Notes under the pieces: generated by a model
What the model was told of the DNA's origin: nothing
The model's database searches: none
What the model saw: the letters and a program-made list of their open reading frames with translations, nothing else
Position numbers and translations under genes: made by a program
Shown here: one piece after another, positions 1 to 8,631 of the stretch
Position numbering within the stretch: position 1 is the stretch's first letter
Layout of the letters: each line of letters starts with the position of its first letter
Assembly (NCBI GenBank): GCA_020630695.1
Contig: JAHDIS010000029.1
Span: forward strand, 1 to 45,567
Source: Paracoccaceae bacterium
Lineage (GTDB): Bacteria > Pseudomonadota > Alphaproteobacteria > Rhodobacterales > Rhodobacteraceae
DNA: 45,567 nt
Reading direction: 5' to 3'

Positions 1-54
1 CTCGTCAGGCTCATAACCTGAAGGTCGTAGGTTCAAATCCTACCCCCGCAACCA
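1..54 (+). tRNA. tRNA-Met(CAT), initiator-like, 3' part only
   Basis: The window opens inside a tRNA gene. The anticodon arm is 5-21 (TCAGG, loop CTCATAA, CCTGA) with anticodon CAT at 12-14. The T arm is 27-43 (GTAGG, loop TTCAAAT, CCTAC), then the acceptor strand CCCCGCA, discriminator A and an encoded CCA at 52-54. The A at the position that would face base 1, and the close match of the anticodon-to-CCA half to the E. coli fMet tRNA, point to the initiator rather than elongator or Ile-CAT type. The 5' half lies outside the window, so the diagnostic 1-72 mismatch cannot be confirmed. Confidence 0.9.
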
Positions 55-82
55 GTCAAAATTCCCTCAAAATACAAGATCT

Positions 83-98
83 AGCGCTAAAACGCGCT
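83..98. other. weak hairpin between tRNA and the giant-protein operon
   Basis: AGCGC (83-87) and GCGCT (94-98) flank a 6-base loop in the 95-base gap between the tRNA and the convergent stop codon at 150. There is no T run after it on either strand, so it is at best a weak terminator or processing element. Nothing else is recognisable in this gap. Confidence 0.25.
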
Positions 99-149
99 GC
101 TTGGCGTCATCGGAATTGACGACCGCTGTCACGGTCCCGGAATAGGGCA

Positions 150-2393
150 CTACAGCTTGATGATAAAACACAGCGCGAACCAACGCGGTCGATTTTTATC
201 CGACGCCTTGTTTGATGCGCTGGTTGATTGTTGCGGCAGGTAAACTTTATGACTGTGGTCTCCCGATGATCGTGTCGTTTGATCGTCGGGATCATTGCCG
301 CCTGTGTCCAAGACACTGTGACTGGCACCAAGCCCGGAGTCCTTGACACGTTTGTACCAACTTGTGGGAAATCTATGCGAGTGGGAACCGTCAGTTGTTG
401 TGGTGTACCATTTCCCGTTCGTGAAAATCTGATGGCTGTGGCTGTCCGCCTCGCCTTTCTTCCCAGAGTTCTCAGGCGCGGCACCGACGACAAACCTGTC
501 TATCATATCAGGCCGTCCGTCCTTGCCATCGCATAGTGCCCAGCCGAGCGGTATATCGTCAGTTTTCCCGTGCCACATCATGATCGCCCCTCTTGGCACA
601 GGATGCGTGTCGATCCCGAAACTTTTTTCGATCGAGACGTATGGCGCATTAAAGCCGGAATCGGGCGCTGTTTTTACGGTGTATGTCTTCTGCGCGTTCC
701 CGCTCGCTGGATATGCAACCTCACCCGGATTCTCGAGGCTATCCAGATTATCCAAAACCGCTTTGTGATTGGATTGCCAGCCGTAGGTTGAGTTGCCAGC
801 AAGCCAGACGATCAAGGCTGCGCTTCTTTCGTGATTGGTGAACCCGCCCAGAAAGACACGGTATTTCACATTGCTTTTGGTGCGCCCACCCGATGGTGAC
901 CCCGATTGCCTCACTGTGATTGACCGATAATTCGAGCCATGACCCCAGTTGCTGCTATGCGCTTTGATTTGCGCCATCATGCTACCTTGCCATTGCTTGT
1001 CCGTGTGCGTCCGGCTTCGGAATATCTCGAGTTGGAATTCTCCGTTTTCCCAATCCAGGTCCCGGAAAAGAACGGGATAGTACCGGTTCAAAGCACCGCC
1101 CACCCGAAAGGTTTGGCTCTGTCTGGACAAATTGTAGGGGTGAACAAGCTTTCCCGGCACGTCCAAACCATGCGGGGCGTCGATCCGCAGCTGACCAAGC
1201 CCTTCTCTGGTGCGGTTGACCTCCACGGTGGCGTCGACGGTTGAATTCTCATCCTCACCACGTGTGCCTGCAAAACTTTCAGCCGCATGAAATTCAATCT
1301 TACCGCCCGATCCGAAGAGATTGAGCGGTTTCGACAGAGCCAACGCTTCGCCAGACGCGGAAATGGGGCCAAGATCCACAAGAACGACAAGGTCGCCGTC
1401 GTCGAAATCCGGCAGGTTCTCATAACTCAGACGCAACTGCGCCTGACCCGTTTCGGCCTGACTATGAACGACAAGAAAAAGATCAATGTAGTCCCCATCC
1501 CCAAGCGCAGAACCAGAGGTACATCGCAGAGTATGACCGTCGATTTGCCATCCCTTATCCGCCATACGAGCCAGCTCTTGTACTTCCGGATCGTCAGGCT
1601 CCTTTTCTTGAGGTGACGACAGTGACAGAGTCAAATGATCTCCGTTGGACGACAGCAGTCCCCACTGCCCATCTGGACGTCCGATCTCCCATCCAAGGTG
1701 AAGCCGAGTCGCCTCATCGCCGTGCGAATTTAGCCGCAGAGGTTTGCCCGAGACGTTCATAACTCGCAAATGCAGCGGGTTCGGCGACTTACCGTCATTC
1801 AAAGCCGCGTTTCCACCAACAAAGCCGGCCACCAGCGGGCCTGAGCGGGCGGCTGATCCTCCGCGGATTTCGGTCATCGGCAGGGGATCGGGCCCATGGC
1901 GTCTGAGAATAGGCAGATGCAACAGATGTGATCCGCTGATCTCTGGGCCTTCTGCGTGGAAAAACCGATCAAAGCTCAACTCAACGCGTGTGGCCCGCGA
2001 ACCGCCCTCTGCAGCGGCGCTGACACCTGTTAATCTGATTACACGCGCCTCGCCCGGCGCAAATGAGCCCCGATGGGCGCTGTCAAAAGTCAGCCGAATG
2101 TCATGGTCTTCGCTGTCCAGTTTACTCATGGCCATAGACCAATTGGCTTCGCTTTGCGGAGCGAGGGCAATCTCTTCGACTTCGGTCAGAACACCGGGGC
2201 GCACGACGAGCGATATTCGCGCGACATCACTGAAAACCGGGTAGGGCGTCCGGTTTGTCAAAACGATCTCGACCGGTTGGGGCGAGCCCGTAATGCTAAG
2301 GGCCGGCCAGCCGTCGGCATGCCGGATATCGGCCTCCAATCCGGCAGCTTCGGGATTGTTACGGGTCGCGTGACGAGGACTGATTACGGTCAT
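150..2393 (-). CDS. tail-fibre-like protein with C-terminal tail-collar domain and three HxH motifs
   Basis: This is the last gene of the minus-strand giant-protein operon, 747 aa; its ATG follows directly on the TAG of the upstream gene. Residues 1-430 are an unrecognised beta-rich region. Residues about 433-596 (YYPVLFRD..W, WQGSMMAQI, NWGHGSNY, ALIVWLAG) resemble the adhesin-like middle region seen in bacterial tail-fibre or tail-collar proteins. Residues 597-747 look like a phage tail-collar domain: GAIMMWHG, IPLGWALCDG, PDMIDRFVVGA, then His-Ser-His at 652-654, 671-673 and 713-715, ending RPRWFALCFIIKL. In T4 gp12 and related fibres such HxH motifs bind metal along the trimer axis. By analogy it may be a trimeric receptor-binding tip. 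No signal peptide is visible. The collar call is good; the target and assembly are unknown. Confidence 0.75.
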   Translation of the reverse strand: MTVISPRHATRNNPEAAGLEADIRHADGWPALSITGSPQPVEIVLTNRTPYPVFSDVARISLVVRPGVLTEVEEIALAPQSEANWSMAMSKLDSEDHDIRLTFDSAHRGSFAPGEARVIRLTGVSAAAEGGSRATRVELSFDRFFHAEGPEISGSHLLHLPILRRHGPDPLPMTEIRGGSAARSGPLVAGFVGGNAALNDGKSPNPLHLRVMNVSGKPLRLNSHGDEATRLHLGWEIGRPDGQWGLLSSNGDHLTLSLSSPQEKEPDDPEVQELARMADKGWQIDGHTLRCTSGSALGDGDYIDLFLVVHSQAETGQAQLRLSYENLPDFDDGDLVVLVDLGPISASGEALALSKPLNLFGSGGKIEFHAAESFAGTRGEDENSTVDATVEVNRTREGLGQLRIDAPHGLDVPGKLVHPYNLSRQSQTFRVGGALNRYYPVLFRDLDWENGEFQLEIFRSRTHTDKQWQGSMMAQIKAHSSNWGHGSNYRSITVRQSGSPSGGRTKSNVKYRVFLGGFTNHERSAALIVWLAGNSTYGWQSNHKAVLDNLDSLENPGEVAYPASGNAQKTYTVKTAPDSGFNAPYVSIEKSFGIDTHPVPRGAIMMWHGKTDDIPLGWALCDGKDGRPDMIDRFVVGAAPENSGKKGEADSHSHQIFTNGKWYTTTTDGSHSHRFPTSWYKRVKDSGLGASHSVLDTGGNDPDDQTTRSSGDHSHKVYLPQQSTSASNKASDKNRPRWFALCFIIKL

Positions 2394-5300
2394 CTAGCTC
2401 TCCGATATCTCGTCAGTGGTCGGTTGCGGAACCGGCCTTAACTGCAACCAGCCATCGCGGGCCTCGACCCGCTTGTTCAGTCTGGCTTCGTGATGGGCTT
2501 CGCCAATCCCATGTGCGAGTTGATGAAGTCCGCGTTCAACACCTTCGGGCGTAAGCCCAAGATCGTCGAAACGGGTCGGATCTGCTTCGGGATCCACAGA
2601 CCGTAACTCAGCGGATTGCCCGTGATCGCTGACCGCGATCCTGCCCAACATGATCAACCGATGCCACAGTGCTGGACCTTCCTGTCCAAACCCCTCAACG
2701 AATTCGTCGTAGCGCAATGTTGGATGGTGCGGAGTTTCGCGCCAATCCGCGCCCTGCTTTTCAAGCCACGACCACGCGTACCCGGCCTCTGCGGGAAGCG
2801 GGACTTCTATACGTTCAGTTGGTGTTAGGATCGGTGCGGTGGAAAACGTGACGCGCAAGGCATCCATCTGGTCTTTGAACTGATCAGCAGGCAATCCGAT
2901 CGATTTGGTGGGTAGGATTCCCGTTGTCGCGTGAACAACACTCAGCGGGTCCATCAGCATTGTGACCTGCACGGGCGCGCCACCGAAACTGACTTTCACG
3001 GGGAACGCCCCCAGTTCTTTTCCATTCAGGTTTTTGATTGAGGGATGCTCGATCTTGGAAAATGCCATGGGCGTGAAAAGTGGTTGCTCCGCCAGCCCGT
3101 CATGTCCGTCGAGCCAATAGCCGCAAAGCCCGTCATTGAGTTGATTGCTCTCACCAAGGCGAACGCCGACCTGAAGTCGCTCGACCGAATGCGTATCCTC
3201 GGTTCCGTCGTTCATTCGCTTTCGCAAGGCTCGCCATGATTGATCCTGCGCAACGTGATGCCGTGCGTTGAGATCAATCTGCGCGCGCACCAAAGCAAGC
3301 GGCCGTGAAATCAACATGGCACGCGCCTGTTGCGTGGCCGCCTTCACTGGATCAATCTGATCCAGAGCAACCTCAATCGTGTCGAGAAACGCATCGACAA
3401 GATCCTCGGCTTTGTCAGCCTCTGTGAGCCATCGAACGAAACGGCCCAGATGTTTGTCTTTTATTTCACGCGGCGTGCGCGGTGCGCTGGGATCGCCCTC
3501 CGCCCCATGCCAGACGGCGTCCGTGTCGACCGAACCCAAAAGCTGCCCGTCGTTCGCGTAGACCACGATTTCACGGTCCAGTTCATTCGCGAGTACCCAC
3601 CCGCAAACTGGTGTGCTTGCGGGGTGGTCGTTTGCTTCCAGCGCGTTGTCCACCGCCGAGATCCATCTGAACTCCAGCCGGGACGCCTGCGAAAACCGGG
3701 CTGGCATGACGGCGCGATCGGCGATGTTGCCTTCGGTGCGCATTCTCTTCGTTTTGAACAGAGTCTCGGGTCGCCATTCGCGAGTGCGTCCAAAGCTGTC
3801 GATCACCCGGAGACGCTGAACCAGAATGTCGCCAGCGCGCACGGGGTGGAACGGGCTTTGGGGTTTCGGCGTCAACGGGTGCAATCCACCAACCGCAGCC
3901 GAGACACGCTCGGCCAGTTCACGCTGTACGGGCAGGCCAACCGGATCAGCGATTGGCAATTGCAAGTCACTGTCCCGCATTAGCAGTTGGTCGTGGAACC
4001 CGCCCAGTGGCAGGATCATTGGCATATCTTGGTCAGAGTGTTGCGCAACGCCAGACTTGACCGAAGCTGGCAGTGCTTTGATGCGTTCTGCCATTAACCG
4101 TGTAACCGACGGGTTTAAAATGGACCGACCACTGAGGTATTCATAGGTCGGTGCCAGCTCTCGTTTGCGGCGCACGATTTCAGGACGAGTGTCGGACAGC
4201 CTGTGGCGGCTTTCCAAAAAATCGCTCGCAATTTGGTTTCCGGCTTTGTTGGCGGTGCGGTTCTGATCTCCTTGCAGAGGTTGAAGCTCGGCCTGCCATT
4301 CCAGCAAAAGCGGATGCCAGTCAGCCGGACGGGATAGGGTCAACCAGGGCATGGTACCAAAGCTGAAAAACTGCATTGTCCCAACGCCCTTGGGGACTCG
4401 GTAATTCCGGGCAAATTTTGCGCTGTTATTGGTCCAGCCACCTCGCAGATCGAGGGTCGCTGTTTGCAAGAATGGTCTGCTGGATTTGCGATCTTTTGAG
4501 CTGAGCCCGTCTTCTTCCGTCAGGCCATCATGTCCATGCCGTTTGGTCGCGCGGGCTGACTTGCCGCCGAGTGCGATGATGGGATCGTTGGGGCGGAAAT
4601 ACCGCTGCCCGGGCGTTCGTCCAAGGACCAGATCAACACTGCCGTGCTTAGCCAGGGTTTGCAGGACGGTGACGTGTTGCCCAACAACCTGTCGTGCCAG
4701 CGTGATCCTTCCAAATTCGGGCTCGTGTTCCCGTGCGTGCGGATTGGCATAGAGCAGCCCAAGCTGCGCGATTTGCCCAGTGCTATGCCCACGCAAACCC
4801 ACAATCCGCATATCCGGGGGCATCTCGAAACGGAAGGGCTCCAAACCCGTTTCGGCTTGTCCAAAGGGGCCAAGACGGCGGGCGTGGCTGGTCTCAACCA
4901 TGACCTGAGCAAAAACATGTTGGCCTTGTGCCCTACCGGTCAAACCCTGAATGGCCACAATGCGTTCGCCGTGGCGCAGCTTAATTCGCGTCAGTTTGCC
5001 AACATCGCCCATTGGCCCATACGCACCGCTGTCTGAAACCAATTGCAAACCGTGCAATACCATGTCGGCGCGGATGTTCAGGCCTGTTGCGAATTCTCTG
5101 GGCGGCAGGCGCATCGCAAAGGGAGATCCATCGTCCTGTCCCAGAATTGGACCGGGCAAGGCATGGCGATCCACGACGACCTGATTGCCGTGATCATCCT
5201 CACCAAAGTAGAGATGCCCCGTTCTGCGCTGATGTTGTTCAAGCGGTTCAAGCCGTGTGCGTTCGATTGTATATCTGAGCTGATCCAGATCTACCCGGAA

Positions 5301-6764
5301 CGGGTCTGTGTCGCCTTCTGGATAAGCGGCCCGCATGTAGTGGACCCAATCGCTATACAGTTCTTGCCGCAGGCCATCGATCTGGTCGACGGCCTTGTCA
5401 TAGCGTTGCTGCATCGTGTTCAGCAGGTTCAGTTCATGTGCGATGTCATCGGGAAGCGTGACGCCTGCCGCGGTCTCGGCGCCGCCCTCACGTGGGCGCA
5501 GGACCCAGACCGCATGCCCGGGCATGGCGTGAAACTGTTCGTTGTGACGGGCCTCGGCCAGTTTGGCGCTCAGATCCAAAGCATGCGATGACAGATCCGT
5601 TGCCGCGAGGGACTGAACAAGCTGATCCTGAAAGTCTGCGCTCACTGCGTGATCTTTCTTGCCGCGCATCAAATACGCTGCGCATGCCTCGGCTGGGCTG
5701 GCACCGATGGCGACGTGCCCCGGAGAATCGTCTTCTTCCTCCTCGTTGTCCCACGAGATCAGATTTGTGCGCGCATGGCACAGGATTGAATCTGGAAAAA
5801 CTGGGTCTTCAGTCAGAAAGGTTTCCCAACCAAACCGACGTTTCAGTGCTCGGTCCTTTGCGGCAAGCCAATCAATCGCCCGCAAAGTATCAGGCTGTTC
5901 ACGCAAAAAATCCTGCGCCCACGCGTCGTCGCTTCTAAGGATCAAGGCGCGCGCTTCTTCGGGGTCCGCTTCGACAGCGGCGACCATCGCGGCAAGTGGA
6001 TCGAGTTCAAGATCGCTGTACCAGCCGAAAACGTCATAAAAGCACGACTGAACCGAACCGTCTTCGTTCATGGCTGGTTGGTCGTCATACAGACCAAAGA
6101 CAGATCGACATGTTGGATAGTGCGCTGCAAAGCTTGGATCACCATGACCCAGCGCCGTCAGCGGCGCTGTGTAATGAGAGAGCGCGTTTGCTGCCGTACC
6201 GATCGGTGTATCGCTGTCCTCAGGAAGCAAGGTTTTGGGGTTCAGCTCAATCTGGCGGCCCAGATACAGATAGGGGGCCTGCCCATGTTTTCCGAGCGCG
6301 TAGGGGTATGCAATTGCCCTTTGATTGGGCCGATCCACCATGGGCCGGGGTTTGCCTGTATCGGGGTCGATGTCTGTGTGCACGTAGTCGCTTTCGACCA
6401 GCCACACCCGGCTGGGCGTTTTGGTCGTTTGATCCGCGCGACGCCAGATCAGCCATCTGTTTGGCGCCGGCGCGAACCACAGATTGTCGACAGCAACAGG
6501 ACGTTCGGCAGACCGATGTGTTGAGCCCCGTGTCAGACCGTCCGGTAGTGTCCAGTGCAGGTGCACACCGGGTTCCAGCCAATAGCTGTGGTCGGCAAAT
6601 GGAGCCGCGTTAATTGCACCCGATAGAAAGGGAACGTTGCTGTAGTGGTCGCGATGACCGTCAAACCACGGCAGAATTTCATGGTCGGCCATCGGGCCAG
6701 TGACCACCTGCGGTTTGTCGACGTACAACGCGTCTGCCCGTGTCGGGACCAGCAGTTCAGACAT
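2394..6764 (-). CDS. giant protein of unknown function with jacalin-lectin-like segment
   Basis: 1456 aa, starting 8 bases inside the end of the upstream gene with GGAG seven bases before the ATG. The N-terminal 420 residues are rich in Trp, Tyr and Pro (LHWTLPDGLTRG, NRWLIWRR) and unassigned. Residues about 440-510 are helical and probably coiled coil (NLLNTMQQRYDKAVDQIDGL). Residues about 573-675 resemble a jacalin-type beta-prism: GAYGPMGDVG, then RRLGPFGQ, then MRIVGLRGHSTGQIAQLGLLY, the usual place of the family's G-x-SG-x-I/L-D-x-LG pattern. RYFRPNDPIIALGG near 721-734 is another compact motif. The C-terminal half is unassigned. There is no signal peptide or membrane span. The lectin call is by eye and moderate; no enzymatic motif was found. 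Confidence 0.6.
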   Translation of the reverse strand: MSELLVPTRADALYVDKPQVVTGPMADHEILPWFDGHRDHYSNVPFLSGAINAAPFADHSYWLEPGVHLHWTLPDGLTRGSTHRSAERPVAVDNLWFAPAPNRWLIWRRADQTTKTPSRVWLVESDYVHTDIDPDTGKPRPMVDRPNQRAIAYPYALGKHGQAPYLYLGRQIELNPKTLLPEDSDTPIGTAANALSHYTAPLTALGHGDPSFAAHYPTCRSVFGLYDDQPAMNEDGSVQSCFYDVFGWYSDLELDPLAAMVAAVEADPEEARALILRSDDAWAQDFLREQPDTLRAIDWLAAKDRALKRRFGWETFLTEDPVFPDSILCHARTNLISWDNEEEEDDSPGHVAIGASPAEACAAYLMRGKKDHAVSADFQDQLVQSLAATDLSSHALDLSAKLAEARHNEQFHAMPGHAVWVLRPREGGAETAAGVTLPDDIAHELNLLNTMQQRYDKAVDQIDGLRQELYSDWVHYMRAAYPEGDTDPFRVDLDQLRYTIERTRLEPLEQHQRRTGHLYFGEDDHGNQVVVDRHALPGPILGQDDGSPFAMRLPPREFATGLNIRADMVLHGLQLVSDSGAYGPMGDVGKLTRIKLRHGERIVAIQGLTGRAQGQHVFAQVMVETSHARRLGPFGQAETGLEPFRFEMPPDMRIVGLRGHSTGQIAQLGLLYANPHAREHEPEFGRITLARQVVGQHVTVLQTLAKHGSVDLVLGRTPGQRYFRPNDPIIALGGKSARATKRHGHDGLTEEDGLSSKDRKSSRPFLQTATLDLRGGWTNNSAKFARNYRVPKGVGTMQFFSFGTMPWLTLSRPADWHPLLLEWQAELQPLQGDQNRTANKAGNQIASDFLESRHRLSDTRPEIVRRKRELAPTYEYLSGRSILNPSVTRLMAERIKALPASVKSGVAQHSDQDMPMILPLGGFHDQLLMRDSDLQLPIADPVGLPVQRELAERVSAAVGGLHPLTPKPQSPFHPVRAGDILVQRLRVIDSFGRTREWRPETLFKTKRMRTEGNIADRAVMPARFSQASRLEFRWISAVDNALEANDHPASTPVCGWVLANELDREIVVYANDGQLLGSVDTDAVWHGAEGDPSAPRTPREIKDKHLGRFVRWLTEADKAEDLVDAFLDTIEVALDQIDPVKAATQQARAMLISRPLALVRAQIDLNARHHVAQDQSWRALRKRMNDGTEDTHSVERLQVGVRLGESNQLNDGLCGYWLDGHDGLAEQPLFTPMAFSKIEHPSIKNLNGKELGAFPVKVSFGGAPVQVTMLMDPLSVVHATTGILPTKSIGLPADQFKDQMDALRVTFSTAPILTPTERIEVPLPAEAGYAWSWLEKQGADWRETPHHPTLRYDEFVEGFGQEGPALWHRLIMLGRIAVSDHGQSAELRSVDPEADPTRFDDLGLTPEGVERGLHQLAHGIGEAHHEARLNKRVEARDGWLQLRPVPQPTTDEISES

Positions 6765-8631
6765 CAGGCAGCTCCGTATGAAAACGAATACGTGGAACGG
6801 CTTCGATCATGGCAAGCGCAAAACTGTGGGCCGTAGTGGCCCCGATGTCGGCTGCCAACCCACTGCCCAAACGATCCAATATATCCAGCGTTCTGGAATT
6901 GTGCCGAAGCTTCAACCCAACCGGGGAGCCGGACCTATTCGCGCGTGGTTTGGTCAATCCACTGGCACGGGTCCCATCGAAACCAAAGTGCATTGCCTGC
7001 GGATGCAGGTGGATCACGGCATCCGCGATCTTGCCCTCAAACAGAACCAGCAAAACGCCGTTGCCCAATCGCTCGAACCGGATCGGAGCACCCAGTTCCT
7101 TGCCGCTTTCATCAAGACCATCGACGATCAGATCAGGCCAGCCGTCAACCGCGCGGGATCGTAGCAGAAACCCTGACCGCGTGGGGACGGATTGCGCGCT
7201 GTCTGGTATCCTTGCCCTGTGCAACGCATCCAGAACTTGCTGCTTTTGACCGGTTCGCCCAATGCTGAACGCACCGTCCGTCAGCGCGCGCATCCATGCC
7301 TTGTCCAAAGTGAAGAAAGCGATTGTTTCAGGCTCAAGGATTGATGGGTCGGGGACCAGATAGTCAAAGGGAACAGAGGCCAGTTTCCCAAGCGCGTTTT
7401 CAAACCATTGAGTAAGCGGAAATTCAGGTACTTCAGGGGCGGATAGTTCGACGCCCGGGTTGTCGTCCTTCACGGTGTCAATCCGTGCCGCATGCTGAAC
7501 GCGCCGTTTCCACTGATACAAAACCGGCCCTACCTTGGGATCCTTGAGCGCCAGTAGCCGCCCCAATTGCCAAGCGGCCGCATAAGATATGTCGACCAAT
7601 CCGGTTTCGCTGTCGGTCTTCAATAAGTCCCAAGCATGCCGTGCCGGTAAACCCAGGTCGACGTCATGATGTGCGATGGCAAGGGGGCCGTGATACCAGC
7701 TGGCGGTCATGTCGCCGGTGTCCCTGAGATGGCGAAGGGGAATGGCGCCCGCCGAAACAGCGTTTTGTGCCGCCCCCAGGCCTTTGTCAGGAATAGCAAG
7801 CTGGCTTGGTGTTACATTGGACAGGATCTGATGAAAGTCGCCGACACTCTCAGAGCAGTGAAAGGTCCACTGCGCCAGACTGATCAGCCTGACGCTATGC
7901 GAAGACCCGTGTGCCCAATGCTCAAAATCATGCGCGACGTTTCCGGTCGGGGCACCCTTCTTTCGGTATTGCCCTTCGAGCGATACAAGATGCGCGATGT
8001 GGCGGGCGCCGGGTTTGCATAGGCGGTTGCCGACAATGACAGCCTTGCTTTCATCGCCATTTACCACTCGGACGCTGGTCAGCAGGGATAGTTCTGCTGC
8101 GGTCGGCATAACGGACTGGGCGAGCCTGCTGGGCAGGTCCAGTACAAGGACCTGCTGTTCCGGATCGTCCGCCGTTTCATTTGGCAATGCTGTCCAACCG
8201 GCGTGCCTTGCCCCGCCCAACAGGTCGTTGGCCGGCAGGATCTTTGTACGTTTGTCGATTTCGTCATCGGTAAAGACGAGCAGCGCGAGCCAAGGCAAAC
8301 GGTCTTCCGGATCAACGCCGCTTGCATGGGGCAGGGCCGTCCGTTCCCAAGGCAAACTGGCCCGTTCGAGGATCACATGCGGCAGCACGGCCTCAAAAGC
8401 ACCGCTGGCATTCTTTGGCGGAAAGGTCGACGCGATTTCGGTGTTGGGCAGCGCAAATCGAGGACCGGTGACAACGAAATTCAATTCCTGCTTTGCTGAA
8501 AATTCGTGATCTTCCAGACGATGGTTCAGCGTGACGGTATAATCGCCATCAGGCAGGGCAGGCCTGTGCGCATCAACAAAGCGAACCTTGTCAGTGCGAT
8601 CCAGCTTTGGGCCCAGTTCTACTTCAGGCAT
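6757..8631 (-). CDS. unrecognised 624-aa protein of the giant operon
   Basis: The start is the ATG at 8631, because GGGAGGG lies seven bases upstream; a TTG six bases earlier is less likely. The gene overlaps the upstream gene by 8 bases and the downstream gene by 8. The N-terminus looks like a beta-rich domain (YTVTLNHRLEDHEF, NFVVTGPRFALP). It is followed by a mixed region with distinctive runs: LPWLALLVFTDDEI, SLLTSVRVVNGDE, AHLVSLEGQY, SYAAAWQLGRLLALKDP, SVPFDYLVPDPSILEPE, FFTLDKAWMRALTDGAFSIGR and SGFLLRSRAVDGWPDL. They suggest a conserved architectural protein, but I cannot name the family. No signal peptide, membrane helix or catalytic signature is visible. It is probably a structural partner of the 1456-aa and 747-aa proteins, by position only. 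Confidence 0.6.
   Translation of the reverse strand: MPEVELGPKLDRTDKVRFVDAHRPALPDGDYTVTLNHRLEDHEFSAKQELNFVVTGPRFALPNTEIASTFPPKNASGAFEAVLPHVILERASLPWERTALPHASGVDPEDRLPWLALLVFTDDEIDKRTKILPANDLLGGARHAGWTALPNETADDPEQQVLVLDLPSRLAQSVMPTAAELSLLTSVRVVNGDESKAVIVGNRLCKPGARHIAHLVSLEGQYRKKGAPTGNVAHDFEHWAHGSSHSVRLISLAQWTFHCSESVGDFHQILSNVTPSQLAIPDKGLGAAQNAVSAGAIPLRHLRDTGDMTASWYHGPLAIAHHDVDLGLPARHAWDLLKTDSETGLVDISYAAAWQLGRLLALKDPKVGPVLYQWKRRVQHAARIDTVKDDNPGVELSAPEVPEFPLTQWFENALGKLASVPFDYLVPDPSILEPETIAFFTLDKAWMRALTDGAFSIGRTGQKQQVLDALHRARIPDSAQSVPTRSGFLLRSRAVDGWPDLIVDGLDESGKELGAPIRFERLGNGVLLVLFEGKIADAVIHLHPQAMHFGFDGTRASGLTKPRANRSGSPVGLKLRHNSRTLDILDRLGSGLAADIGATTAHSFALAMIEAVPRIRFHTELPDV

Noticed and set aside
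3330-3983. Long open frame on the plus strand inside the 1456-aa gene
   Set aside because: It lies wholly inside a better gene and has no binding site; it is a shadow of the minus-strand frame.
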